This document shows, one piece after another, positions 6,929-15,162 of a stretch of 64,000 bases of DNA. The position numbers and the translations under genes are program-made. Source of the DNA: Actinomycetota bacterium (GTDB lineage Bacteria; Actinomycetota; Thermoleophilia; Solirubrobacterales; Solirubrobacteraceae); NCBI GenBank assembly GCA_005885515.1, contig VAWK01000052.1, positions 7,268 through 71,267 on the forward strand, in the 5' to 3' direction. The notes beneath the pieces were generated by a model. That model had not been told where the DNA came from, searched no databases, and saw nothing but the letters and a program-made list of their open reading frames with translations. Each line of letters starts with the position of its first letter. Position 1 is the first letter of the stretch.

Positions 6929-8215
6929 ATGACTCGCAGCGCAGTCGACGAGCGGGATCGACATCGGACAAACGGTGGGGGTCGTTCGACGCGGTGGGCT
7001 GAGCCTGTATCTAGGGCTCGAGATGGAGTTCTGCTGACAGGTGCTACGGGCTTTCTCGGCATGGAGCTACTCGCCCGCTACCTGGAGCAAACTGATCGTC
7101 GTGTCTATGCGCTCGTGAGGGGCGCGAACCGGCGGGATGCCGCGGCGCGCATGAAGCGTACGCTGGCCTGCCTGTTCGGACCCGGCCATCGTTATGAGGA
7201 CCGCGTGGTAGCGGTACAGGGGGACATCACTCGCGCATGTCTGGGACTCGGACGCAGTGGCGAGGCGCTGGCCGAGCAGGTCAGGGAGGTCGTGCACGGC
7301 GCCGCCTCCGTGTCCTTCGCCAACGAGCTCGAGACCGCGCGCACGATCAACGTGGAGGGCACTCAGCGGGTGCTCGAGTTCGCCGAGCGCTGCCGCGCAC
7401 GCGGGGGCCTACGACGCTTCACGTACATCTCCACGGCCTTTGTCGCCGGCGAGCACGCGGGGTGCTTCAGCGAGGACGACCTCGACGTCGGCCAGCGTTT
7501 TCGCAACTCCTACGAGCAATCGAAGTTCGAGGCTGAGTGCCTCGTCACGCGCTGGCGCGCGCTGCTCCCGGTGACGGTGGTACGTCCGAGCATCGTGGTG
7601 GGCGAGCGCCAGAGCGGTTGGACGGCATCGTTCAACGTTCTCTACTGGCCACTGCGCGCGTTCTCCCGCGGAGCCTACGCAGCGGTGCCGGCGCGCCGAG
7701 ACGCGCCGGTGGATGTGGTGCCGGTCGACTACGTGACAGATGCGATCTTCGCGCTCGGTCAAGCGCCTGAGGCCGTGGGCGCCACCTTCCATCTCACCGC
7801 CGGCCGGCATGTGAGCAAGGTCGGCGAGCTCGTTGAGCTCGCGAGCGCGTTCTTCGACCGGCCAGCACCGACGCTGATCGAGCCCTCGGTGTACCGGCGG
7901 CTGCTGCATCCGCTGTTGGTTCGTGCCAGCCGCGATGAGCGCCACCGCCGCGCGCTGCGGCGCAGCGAAGTGTTCTTCCCGTACTTCGCGGCGAAAAACA
8001 GCTACGACGACCGCCGCTCTCGGGCGCTGCTGCACGGCACCGCCATCGAGCCCTCGCCGCTGCGCGACTACTTCGGCAAGCTGGTCGAGTTTGCGCTCGC
8101 CGCCGATTGGGGCAGGCGACAGATACCGCGCTGCGGCGTCGCGGCGCCGCTCTCGAGCGCGCAGCGCGCCCGAGGGCCCGCGCGGGCGCAACGCCGTCTT
8201 GCGCTGGTGAGATGA
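6929..8215 (+). CDS. Extended SDR / fatty acyl (thioester) reductase-like protein
   Basis: 428 residues from ATG 6929, which has a GAGG upstream; GTG 6899 is an alternative. The nucleotide-binding motif LLTGATGFLGMELLARYL opens an extended SDR domain of the NAD_binding_4 (male sterility / carboxylic acid reductase C-domain) type, with the catalytic YEQSK further on (about residue 190). Such domains reduce a fatty acyl thioester to aldehyde or alcohol. It overlaps the following WS/DGAT gene by ATGA, so the two are translationally coupled; supplying a fatty alcohol for wax ester synthesis is the natural reading. The last 40 residues are Arg/Ala-rich. Confidence 0.8.
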   Translation: MTRSAVDERDRHRTNGGGRSTRWAEPVSRARDGVLLTGATGFLGMELLARYLEQTDRRVYALVRGANRRDAAARMKRTLACLFGPGHRYEDRVVAVQGDITRACLGLGRSGEALAEQVREVVHGAASVSFANELETARTINVEGTQRVLEFAERCRARGGLRRFTYISTAFVAGEHAGCFSEDDLDVGQRFRNSYEQSKFEAECLVTRWRALLPVTVVRPSIVVGERQSGWTASFNVLYWPLRAFSRGAYAAVPARRDAPVDVVPVDYVTDAIFALGQAPEAVGATFHLTAGRHVSKVGELVELASAFFDRPAPTLIEPSVYRRLLHPLLVRASRDERHRRALRRSEVFFPYFAAKNSYDDRRSRALLHGTAIEPSPLRDYFGKLVEFALAADWGRRQIPRCGVAAPLSSAQRARGPARAQRRLALVR

Positions 8216-9609
8216 GCGGCGAACGCCTTTCGGGACTCGACGCGTCGTTCCTCGCCGTGGAGACGCCCGCGGCGCACATGCACGTCGGCTGGGTGGCGCT
8301 GTTCTCGCGCCCTACGTCCGGGCGCCTACCGGGCTTTTTTGAGCTGCGCGATCACATCGAGCGACGCCTGGCGCGCGCGCCCCGCTACCGCCAGAAGCTC
8401 GCCCCGGTACCGCTCGAGCTGAACGCGCCGGAGTGGGTCGACGACGAGGCGTTCTCGATCGACCGTCATCTGTACCGGGCGCCCGGTCCGCTCGCTGGCC
8501 TGGTCGACGAGGTGATGTCTACGCCGCTGCGTCGCGACCGTCCGCTGTGGGAGATGTGGATTTGCGAGCAGTCCGCCCAGGAGCGATTCGCGCTTATCGG
8601 CAAGGCCCATCACTGCATGGTCGACGGCCTCGCCGCGGTCGAGCTCGGCTCGCTGCTGCTGGATCCCACACCGGAGGCTGTTGAATGCGAGCCCGACCAG
8701 TGGAGCCCCGCACCCGAGCCCAGCGCCGAGCGCCTGCTCATGCGGGGCGTGCGCGACCTGCTGGCAGGCCAGCTCGGGCTACTGCGTCTACCGCTCCGAG
8801 CTGCTGCCTCGCCCGCCCGGGCGGCGCGGCAATCCGGGACGAGAGCCGTGCGCGTGGCCCGCGCGCTCAGCCACTCGCTGCTGGCCGCCGCTCCCGCCAG
8901 CGTGCTCGACCACTCGCTGTCACCTCTGCGACGCCTGGCCTGGGCCGAGAGGCCACTTGACGATCTGCGGGCGGTCAAGCGCGCCTACGGGACCACGATC
9001 AACGACGTGATGCTCGCGGCTGTGGCGGGAGGGATGCGCACCTACCTGGCCGATCACGGCGAGCGGCCGGTCGCGCTGAAGGCGATGATCCCGGTCAGCA
9101 TGCGCAGCCCCTCGGATGTGCTTGGCAACCGCGTCTCGTTCGTGTTCGCCGAACTGCCGTGCGAGGAGCCCGACCCGCTCGGCCGTTTGTATCGCGTTCA
9201 CGCCGCGATGAGCGCCCGCAAGCGCGACGGCGAGCCCGAAGGGGCCGACCTTGCGCTCAAGGCCGCCGAGCATACGCCCGCGCTCGTCCAGCATGCGTTA
9301 TCGCGGATCATCGCAAGCCCCCGCACGTTCAACCTGGTGGTGTCCAATATCCCAGGGCCTTCAGAACAGTTGTATATGTGCGGCTGTCCCTTGCAGAGGA
9401 TCTATCCGGTCGTCCCGCTCGCCGATCGCCACACTGTCTCGGTCGGCATGACGACGGTCCGCGACTGCGCGTGCTTCGGCGTCTACGCCGACCGCGAAGC
9501 AGTGCCCGACGCGGACACCCTCGTACACGACATCGATGACGCGATCACAGAGTTGCTCGAAGGTACGCACAAGCCCGCGGGTCAGCGCCGCGAGACCTCG
9601 CCACGCTAG
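8212..9609 (+). CDS. Wax ester synthase / diacylglycerol acyltransferase (WS/DGAT)
   Basis: 465 residues from ATG 8212, overlapping the upstream stop; the ORF track start at 8107 lies within the previous gene. Begins with the family signature LSGLDASFL, carries the acyltransferase motif HHCMVDG at residues 133-139 (HHxxxDG), and later VSNIPGP, the conserved C-terminal block of the DUF1298 domain. The enzyme joins acyl-CoA to diacylglycerol or to a long-chain alcohol, making storage lipid at the membrane/lipid-body surface. Length is normal for bacterial members. Coupled to an acyl reductase, which favours wax ester production. Confidence 0.93.
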   Translation: MSGERLSGLDASFLAVETPAAHMHVGWVALFSRPTSGRLPGFFELRDHIERRLARAPRYRQKLAPVPLELNAPEWVDDEAFSIDRHLYRAPGPLAGLVDEVMSTPLRRDRPLWEMWICEQSAQERFALIGKAHHCMVDGLAAVELGSLLLDPTPEAVECEPDQWSPAPEPSAERLLMRGVRDLLAGQLGLLRLPLRAAASPARAARQSGTRAVRVARALSHSLLAAAPASVLDHSLSPLRRLAWAERPLDDLRAVKRAYGTTINDVMLAAVAGGMRTYLADHGERPVALKAMIPVSMRSPSDVLGNRVSFVFAELPCEEPDPLGRLYRVHAAMSARKRDGEPEGADLALKAAEHTPALVQHALSRIIASPRTFNLVVSNIPGPSEQLYMCGCPLQRIYPVVPLADRHTVSVGMTTVRDCACFGVYADREAVPDADTLVHDIDDAITELLEGTHKPAGQRRETSPR

Positions 9610-9629
9610 TCCGCACGCGCGCTGCCTTC

Positions 9630-10019
9630 CTAGCGGACGTCGTCGAACAGCGGACAGTCTTCGAGGGTGGGGCAGCGGCAGTCCGCCGCTGCCTCCAGCC
9701 AACTCCGCACGAGGCGAGCGCGCTCGATCAGCGCATCGACCTCTGGCAGCTTGCGCTGAGCGATAGTGCGCAGCCGCTCGGAGACGCCGCCATTGGCCTC
9801 TGAGGCAGCGAGCAGCTCGCGGGCGTCGTCGAGGCTCAGGCCGGCCCGCTGCGCCGCGCCGATGATCGACAGCGTGCGCAGGATCTCCGCTCGGTAGCGG
9901 CGGCGGCCTGCGATCCGCTCGGGTTCGGGCAGCAGCCCGATCGCCTCGTAGTAACGGATCGCCGAGGCACGAATGCCGGCGCGGCGAGCGACCTCGCCGA
10001 TGAACAGCTCCTGGGCCAC
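9630..10019 (-). CDS. MerR family metal- or redox-sensing regulator
   Basis: 129 residues, GTG start. N-terminal winged HTH of MerR type (FIGEVARRAGIRASAIRYYEAIGLLPEP, residues 6-33), a coiled dimer helix, then the C-terminal CRCPTLEDCPLF, which puts Cys residues where SoxR or metal-sensing MerR proteins bind their ligand. MerR proteins activate promoters with an overlong 19-base spacer by twisting DNA; such a promoter lies directly upstream and faces the divergent gene at 10078. The ligand is not predictable. Confidence 0.88.
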   Translation of the reverse strand: MAQELFIGEVARRAGIRASAIRYYEAIGLLPEPERIAGRRRYRAEILRTLSIIGAAQRAGLSLDDARELLAASEANGGVSERLRTIAQRKLPEVDALIERARLVRSWLEAAADCRCPTLEDCPLFDDVR

Positions 10020-10050
10020 TTGACTTCAACCTGACTTGAAGATGCACAGT
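10020..10050 (+). promoter_or_regulatory. MerR-type promoter/operator with 19-base spacer
   Basis: TTGACT at 10020-10025, exactly 19 bases, then CACAGT at 10045-10050 (3 of 6 to consensus). The spacer holds the inverted repeat CTTCAA-6-TTGAAG (10024-10041) that a MerR dimer would bind. It drives the gene at 10078. Confidence 0.65.
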
Positions 10051-10077
10051 AGTCGAACACCATGAAAGGAGCGATCG

Positions 10078-10452
10078 ATGTCCCGCGAGCCCAGTAGCAA
10101 CGACAGCTTCGACGAGGCCGTCGCAGAGATCCCCAGTTGCGTACTCGACGAGGCGGGGATGCGTGAGCAGCGCGCCCGCTATGCGCTGCTGGCCGGTAGC
10201 GTCACGCGTATCGAGCGCGAGCCCGAGGCCGTTTTGATCGACTTCGATCGAGACCTCGATCGCCACACGCTTGACCGCGCGCTTGCGGTCGAGCGCGAGT
10301 GCTGTCCGTTCTTTGAGTTCGTGTTCGATGAGCCCAACCGAAGCCTGCGTGCGACCGTCACGGACGGAAACCAGACGCCGGCGCTTGACGCCGTGGCGCA
10401 CGCCCTCGGAGCTGTTCATCGACTCACCCCAAAGGCTAGACCCATGCGTTGA
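10078..10452 (+). CDS. Small Cys-containing protein controlled by MerR
   Basis: 124 residues, ATG with AGGAG 8 bases upstream. Contains one Cys early (PSCVL) and the adjacent pair in VERECCPFFEF at about residue 78-85. I recognise this pattern from small unnamed proteins next to MerR regulators, where the paired Cys could bind a metal, but no function is established. The divergent MerR gene and the 19-base-spacer promoter make it the regulator's main target here. Highly charged, no membrane segment. Confidence 0.7.
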   Translation: MSREPSSNDSFDEAVAEIPSCVLDEAGMREQRARYALLAGSVTRIEREPEAVLIDFDRDLDRHTLDRALAVERECCPFFEFVFDEPNRSLRATVTDGNQTPALDAVAHALGAVHRLTPKARPMR

Positions 10453-10466
10453 TGCGCGACAGCGAG

Positions 10467-10859
10467 CTAGCCGCCGAAGGGTCCCGGATCCGGGGGAACG
10501 TCGACCGCGTGGTCCCGGAGCGCAGCGAGAGAAACGACCTCGAGCGCCCGCTCATGCGTGGACGCAAGCACGACGTAGGCGGCCGCGCCGTCCTCATGCG
10601 CCCGCAGCCAGTTCAACGCGGTCACGCACCAGCGGTCGCCGGGCACGAGCCCAGGAAAGCTGTAGTGAGGTATCGGGGTGATCAGGTCATTGCCGATCCC
10701 ACGCTGGTGCTCGAGAAACGCAGAGGTGACCACCGCACAGATCGTGTGGCGCCCGCCGTCCTCCGGACCGGTACGGCAGGACCCGTCACGGTAAAAGCCG
10801 GTAAGGGGGTCGATGCCGCACGGCTCAAGCTCGCCGCCGAGCACATTACGGTCCGTCAC
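10467..10859 (-). CDS. DUF2237 family protein
   Basis: 130 residues, GTG start. The sequence follows the DUF2237 pattern almost throughout: NVLGGELEPC, TGFYRDGSCRTG, GRHTICAVVT, FLEHQRGIGNDLITP, FPGLVPGDRWCV and the final THERALEVV block. The conserved Cys, His and Asp residues suggest a metal site, but the family has no assigned reaction. It is convergent with the gene ending at 10452 and stands alone. Confidence 0.88.
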   Translation of the reverse strand: MTDRNVLGGELEPCGIDPLTGFYRDGSCRTGPEDGGRHTICAVVTSAFLEHQRGIGNDLITPIPHYSFPGLVPGDRWCVTALNWLRAHEDGAAAYVVLASTHERALEVVSLAALRDHAVDVPPDPGPFGG

Positions 10860-10969
10860 CGCACCAGTATCACCTGGCAGATAGGCCGGTGTCGTGTTCC
10901 CGAGGTGCTCGCAAATCGAGCAATCGGGGAGCCACCAGCCGTTTCATGCGTACCGTTGTTGGGGCAGTC

Positions 10970-11995
10970 ATGATCCGCCGCAAGCGCCTATGTGCGGCGC
11001 TCGTCACGCCACTGTCGGGCCCGCTCGCCCGCTACGGTCGCTCGGGCGCCACCGCCCTGCGGCTGTGGGCGGCGGAGGCCGGGGTGGATCTCGCGATCGC
11101 GGACGCCCACCCCTCAGTGGCCGCCGCTGTCACGAGCGTCGCTGAGCAGCATCGAATCGACGTCCTGTTCGGACCGTATGGCTCCGGACCGGCGGTGGCT
11201 GCCGCGCGCGCCGCGCCGAGCGTCCTGTGGAATCACGGCGGTGCCAGCGCGCGCCTCGTCCGCCAGGCGTTCCCGCACGTCGTGAACGTCCCGGCGCCCG
11301 CCGCCACCTACCTGGCGGCGGTGATCGGCGCCCTCGATGCGGCCGAGCTCGCCGGTGCGCAGGCCGTGCTCCTGCACTCGCGAACCGGGTTCGGCCGCGA
11401 GGTTGCTGCCGGGGCACTCGGGGCTGCGGGCGACATCGGCTTGGAGGTCATCGCCATTCCCTTCGACCCGGGCGATGGCGACGGCGCCGCCAGGTCGGTT
11501 CAAGGTCGAGGCGCTGACGTGCTCCTGGTGGCGGGGAGCTTCGATGACGAGCTTGCGATCGCCGCTCGCCTCTTGCGTCGGCGCTGGCGGGCCGCCGCCT
11601 TCGTGGCAGCGGGCGTGGACGAGATCCTGACGACGGTCGCCGACCGCCTCACCGGTGTCTACGGGCCGTGTCAGTGGCTGCCCGACGCAGCGCCCCAGCC
11701 GCAGGACGGGCCCGACAGCCGCTGGTTCACTACCGCCTACCTGCAAGCGGCGGGCTCGCCGCCCCCCTACCCGGCGGCGGCCGCCTTCGCCGCCGGGGTG
11801 CTCTGGCAGCGCTGCACACAGGACGCGGGAGAGACCATGCCTGATGCCGTGCAAGCTGCTGCCGAGCGCCTAACCACCACGACGCTCTTCGGTGCGTTCC
11901 GGCTCGATCCCGTCACGGGGTTGCAGGAGGGCCACCGCGTCGGAGTCGTTCAGTGGCGGCGGGGGCGACGCCAGACAATCACCCCGCCCTCCTGA
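10970..11995 (+). CDS. Periplasmic-binding-protein-like (Peripla_BP_6) protein without signal peptide
   Basis: 341 residues from ATG 10970 (MIRRKRLCAALVTPLSGPLARYGRSG); the longer ORF from 10889 starts within the divergent DUF2237 promoter region. The fold resembles branched-chain amino acid binding proteins of ABC transporters: the opening TPLSGPLARYGRSGATAL, the DVLFGPYGSG strand and the late YPAAAAFAAGVLW helix. There is no clear signal peptide or lipobox and no transporter genes nearby, so it may be a cytoplasmic sensor of the same fold or depend on a start I have not found. Confidence 0.65.
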   Translation: MIRRKRLCAALVTPLSGPLARYGRSGATALRLWAAEAGVDLAIADAHPSVAAAVTSVAEQHRIDVLFGPYGSGPAVAAARAAPSVLWNHGGASARLVRQAFPHVVNVPAPAATYLAAVIGALDAAELAGAQAVLLHSRTGFGREVAAGALGAAGDIGLEVIAIPFDPGDGDGAARSVQGRGADVLLVAGSFDDELAIAARLLRRRWRAAAFVAAGVDEILTTVADRLTGVYGPCQWLPDAAPQPQDGPDSRWFTTAYLQAAGSPPPYPAAAAFAAGVLWQRCTQDAGETMPDAVQAAAERLTTTTLFGAFRLDPVTGLQEGHRVGVVQWRRGRRQTITPPS

Positions 11996-12063
11996 CAACC
12001 GGGCTTGCCGAGGCCGCTCGGTGTGCAAGCTCGTCTGATGGCGGCGAGGTAGGTCTGGGCCGG

Positions 12064-12624
12064 CTAGGCCAGTAGCCGGTTCAGCGCCAGCTCCAGCACG
12101 TCGGCGCGGCTGCGCCCAGCGTGATCGGCGGCGACGAAGCGCGTGCCGATGAACAGCGAGAGGGCGAGCAGGCAACGGAGCTCGACCTCGTCCTCGTCTG
12201 GGCAGAAGACACCGAACAGCGACCGCATGTATTCCATGCGTCGGTTGTCGACGCGCCTGAGGCGCTTGGCGACCGCTTTGTCGCGTCGGGCCCAGTCGCG
12301 CACCGCGAGGTCGATGCTGCCCAGGCCCCGAGCCTCGCGCGAGGAGGCGAGCGCAAACAGTCGCTGCAGCTTCGCCTTGGCGTCCCCGCCTTCGCGCTCG
12401 ACGCGGTTGATCGCCTCGTCGATCACCACCCGCTCCCACACGTCGAGCATCTCCTCGAGCAGCGCGCGCCGGTCGCCGAAGTGCCAGTAGAAGCCGCCCT
12501 TGGTGACGCCGAGCGCCTGCGCCAGCGCCTCGACCCGCACGGCGTCCGGGCCGCCGACGCCGAGGGCCCGGAGTCCCTCCTCGATCCAGCTGCTCGGGGG
12601 CGTGCGGGTCTGGGCTGGCATCAT
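12064..12624 (-). CDS. TetR family transcriptional repressor
   Basis: 186 residues, ATG start. HTH at about residues 20-60 (DAVRVEALAQALGVTKGGFYWHFGDRRALL), then a short effector domain of TetR_C type. Divergent from the broken DUF2867 gene with a CGTATCGATACG palindrome between them, so it probably represses that gene and itself. Not closely similar to the two TetR paralogues at 1.7 and 3.1 kb. Confidence 0.9.
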   Translation of the reverse strand: MMPAQTRTPPSSWIEEGLRALGVGGPDAVRVEALAQALGVTKGGFYWHFGDRRALLEEMLDVWERVVIDEAINRVEREGGDAKAKLQRLFALASSREARGLGSIDLAVRDWARRDKAVAKRLRRVDNRRMEYMRSLFGVFCPDEDEVELRCLLALSLFIGTRFVAADHAGRSRADVLELALNRLLA

Positions 12625-12676
12625 CTGTCTCGATCGCGTTTCGGTGCAGGTTGACTTTACGTCATCTATACACTAC

Positions 12677-12688
12677 CGTATCGATACG
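12677..12688. promoter_or_regulatory. Palindromic operator candidate for the TetR at 12064-12624
   Basis: CGTATCGATACG, a perfect 12-base palindrome, flanked by further imperfect symmetry (TACACTAC on the left and CTGTCGTA on the right). It lies 53 bases upstream of the TetR ATG and 25 bases upstream of the DUF2867 ATG. Confidence 0.55.
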
Positions 12689-12712
12689 CTGTCGTATGGA
12701 TGGAGGAGACGA

Positions 12713-13305
12713 ATGAGACTCGCTAACTCGGCGCACACCTCCCGGCCCTGGCGGATCCACGAGCTCGCCCCCGACTTCCGGCTCGAGGACGTGTGGGAGC
12801 TTCCCTGGCGGGGCGGCCCGGAGGACTTCCCGAGGGCGGTACAGCTGATCGTCTCGGGCGACCCCTCGCACAGCTTGCCGGGCCCCGCTCGCGCGCTCGT
12901 CGCGATCCGGTCGAAGCTCGGAGAGCTCTTGGGCTGGGACGACCCGGATACCGGTCTGGGAGCCAGGGTGCCGACCCTGCTCTTCGCGAGGCTCCGCGCC
13001 CCGACTTCAAGGCGCTCCCCTTCACCTCGATGTACCAGCTCGAGGATGAGTTTGCCGCGGAGACCGCCAACCGGACCGTGCACGGGGTCATGCACATCGG
13101 CTGGGTCCCGGACGGGACGGGCGGCTTTCGCGGCCAGATGGCCATTCTTGTGAAGCCGAACGGAGTGTTGGGGACCGCGTACATGGCCGCGATCAGGCCG
13201 TTCCGGCACCTGATCGTCTACCCGGCCCTGATGCGGCGGTGGGAGCGAGCCTGGAGGAGGCGCTCCGCCGATCCGATACCCGCGCACACCTATTCAACTC
13301 TTTGA
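12713..13305 (+). pseudogene. DUF2867 family gene, frameshifted
   Basis: Starts with ATG after GGAGGAG. Frame 1 encodes the normal N-terminus (MRLANSAHTSRPWRIHELAPDF ... GWDDPDTGLGARVPTL, about 89 residues), then homology stops at about 12979. The rest continues in another frame: PDFKALPFTSMYQLEDEFAAE ... HIGWVPDGTGGFRGQMAILVKPNG ... AAIRPFRHLIVYP, ending at 13305. From memory of the family, about 7 residues that normally join PTL to LREAP are missing, so about 20 bases were lost together with the frame. Either a decayed gene or a local sequence error. The family is unassigned and often sits beside a TetR gene, as here. Confidence 0.8.
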
Positions 13306-13322
13306 CTTTCAGGAGGCCAGGC

Positions 13323-13703
13323 ATGCATCCGTTTCGCAGCGCACTCGAAGCACGAGACCTCGACGCCGCAGTGGCCCTACTGGCGAGCGATGTCGTCTTC
13401 CGGAGCCCGATCGTGTTCAAGCCCTATCACGGACGTGCTGCCGTGACGGCAATTCTGGCAGCCGTATCGCAGGTGTTTGAGGACTTCTCCTACGTACGCG
13501 AGATCGGGGCGCCCGACGCGCGCGATCACGCGCTCGTCTTCCGGGCGCGAGTCGGCGACAAGCAGATAGAGGGCTGCGACTTTCTGCACCTCGACGACGG
13601 TGGGTCCATTGACGAGCTAGTCGTCATGGTGCGCCCACTGTCCGGTGCGCTCGCGCTGGCTGACGCCATGAAGGCGCAGCTTGCCTTGGCCCAGACTGGC
13701 TGA
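13323..13703 (+). CDS. SnoaL-like / NTF2-fold protein
   Basis: 126 residues from ATG 13323 preceded by CAGGAGG; the ORF start at 13239 runs back into the DUF2867 gene. Pattern of a nuclear transport factor 2-like polyketide cyclase domain: HPFRSALEARDLDAAVALLASDVVFRSP, a GRAAVTAILAAV helix, and C-terminal strands ending DELVVMVRP. Such small cone-shaped domains are isomerases, hydrolases or ligand binders. It follows DUF2867 by 17 bases and is probably in the same TetR-controlled unit. Confidence 0.8.
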   Translation: MHPFRSALEARDLDAAVALLASDVVFRSPIVFKPYHGRAAVTAILAAVSQVFEDFSYVREIGAPDARDHALVFRARVGDKQIEGCDFLHLDDGGSIDELVVMVRPLSGALALADAMKAQLALAQTG

Positions 13704-13846
13704 CGTCACCGGGCGCTCGGCTGTCAGGGTCGGACCGGGCTGCCCGGGGGTGAAGGAGACCAACCCGCACGTCTCGAGGACTGCGGACAGGTCCGGACCC
13801 AACCAGGTGGGGTCCGAGCCTGCGGGTGCGTGGTAACGGGCCGTCG

Positions 13847-14359
13847 CTAACCGGCCTCCACGGACGCCCTCGCAGGGGCGCTCGCCGGCTCGATCTCGAT
13901 GTAGAGGAGCTCGATCGGCAAGCGATTGCCGACACCCTCGTACAGCTTGCGAAACAGTCCGTAGTTGGCCGCGATCGCCCGCTCGGCGCGCTCTGACTCG
14001 TTCGCATCCAAGATGCGGCCGCGGCCCTCCGCCGGCGCGCCCGAGGGCTTGCCGCGGAACGTGCACGGAGCCACGCGCACGCGTGGATTGCTTCGGATTC
14101 GCTTCACCTTCCCGACGGCGGCCTCCGTGCGGAGAAACAACTTCCCGTCCGCGAGCCCGAACCACACCGGGGTGGGGACCGGCTCGCCGCTCTTGCGGAA
14201 CGTCGTCAGTAGGCAGTACTTGCGGCCGCGTAGCGACTCGAACCCTTGCTCGGGCGCGATCGTCTCCGCAGTCGCGGAGCTCCAGGCGTCGCCATGGCGC
14301 ATCCGCAGGTAGACGAAGTCCGTGAAGGCCGTGATCGGAGAGCGCTGTGAGCCCGGCAC
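13847..14359 (-). CDS. PPOX class F420-dependent oxidoreductase-like protein
   Basis: 170 residues, GTG start. After about 40 N-terminal residues of unclear role comes the split-barrel flavin/F420-binding fold: LRGRKYCLLTTFRKSGEPVPTPVWFGLADGKLFLRT, VKRIRSNPRVRVAPC and the AERAIAANYGLFRKLY helix. This is typical of the actinobacterial PPOX/F420 group (TIGR03666-like). It would use F420 or a flavin to reduce an unknown substrate. No F420 biosynthesis gene is in the window. Confidence 0.85.
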   Translation of the reverse strand: MPGSQRSPITAFTDFVYLRMRHGDAWSSATAETIAPEQGFESLRGRKYCLLTTFRKSGEPVPTPVWFGLADGKLFLRTEAAVGKVKRIRSNPRVRVAPCTFRGKPSGAPAEGRGRILDANESERAERAIAANYGLFRKLYEGVGNRLPIELLYIEIEPASAPARASVEAG

Positions 14360-14492
14360 CGAGATTGAGAGTACTCCTGCCGCCGGGCGAGCCTAGGAAG
14401 GGTAAAGGGGGCGCTCCTAGTCCGAATGGGCCGGCCGGTCTGGTTGCGCGAAGCCGCGAGTTAGCGTGGATCCAGATCCTGACGGCGCCCGC

Positions 14493-14945
14493 TCACGTTT
14501 CCGTCGATCCGGCGGCGAGGCCCTTGGCGCGGAGCTCCTCGAGTGCCTGCCCGCTCTTGCTCAGCCCGTCGAGCTTCATTCCGCGCAGGATCTCCAGGGC
14601 CTTGGTGAACTGGATGTCGCCGTAGGCGACGACCTGAACGTGGTTGCCCCATGGGTCTGTGAAGTCGAGCGACCCAGACGCCGGCACAGGAATCCCCTCT
14701 TCGCGCAGCCGCTTGCGAACGGCCTCCTTGTCATCGACGACCAGACCGAAGTGCCTCGCCCCATCGGGCGGCTGCGTGCGGCCGGAGGCAAGCGCGATGA
14801 ACTGATCGCCCATGTCGATGAACGCCATCCGACCCCCAGCCCGGCCGCGCAGCTCGAACTCGAAGAAGCGCCCGTACCAGGTGAGCGCCTCGTCGACGTC
14901 CCCGACCTCGAGGGCGACATGATTGATGCCAACCAAGCGTGTCAT
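14493..14945 (-). CDS. VOC (glyoxalase/dioxygenase) family protein
   Basis: 150 residues, ATG start. A single vicinal-oxygen-chelate domain in two beta-alpha-beta-beta-beta halves: INHVALEVGDVDEALTWYGRFFEFEL at the start, and FGLVVDDKEAVRKRLREEGI ... FTDPWGNHVQVV in the second half. His9 and the Glu/His of the second half are plausible metal ligands. After about residue 115 comes a non-VOC helical tail. Reaction unknown (lyase, dioxygenase or resistance protein are all possible). Stand-alone gene. Confidence 0.82.
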   Translation of the reverse strand: MTRLVGINHVALEVGDVDEALTWYGRFFEFELRGRAGGRMAFIDMGDQFIALASGRTQPPDGARHFGLVVDDKEAVRKRLREEGIPVPASGSLDFTDPWGNHVQVVAYGDIQFTKALEILRGMKLDGLSKSGQALEELRAKGLAAGSTET

Positions 14946-15162
14946 CGCTCATCCGCACCCTAGCGCCAGCCAGCCCGCGGTCGCTGGGCCGCTCCGCGAT
15001 CGTCTCCTGCTCGGCTACCACGGGACGCCCGAGCGGTTCAAGCACGCCGTCGCCCAGCATGCGCCGCCACCGATGCGCGTCCCCGCTCCGGGCGAGCCGC
15101 TGGTGCTGCCGACTTAACCGCGCTGCACGACGCAGCGAGCTTGACTTCGCGATCTTTGTGCT

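Noticed and set aside
9609-9638. GTCCGC / GCGGAC hairpin between WS/DGAT and MerR genes
   Set aside because: Only six pairs with an 18-base loop and no T run; too weak to call a terminator.
14946-15162. 64-codon ORF (14923-15117) in the gap before the DUF429 gene
   Set aside because: No recognisable domain or ribosome site; the gap shows nothing I can support.
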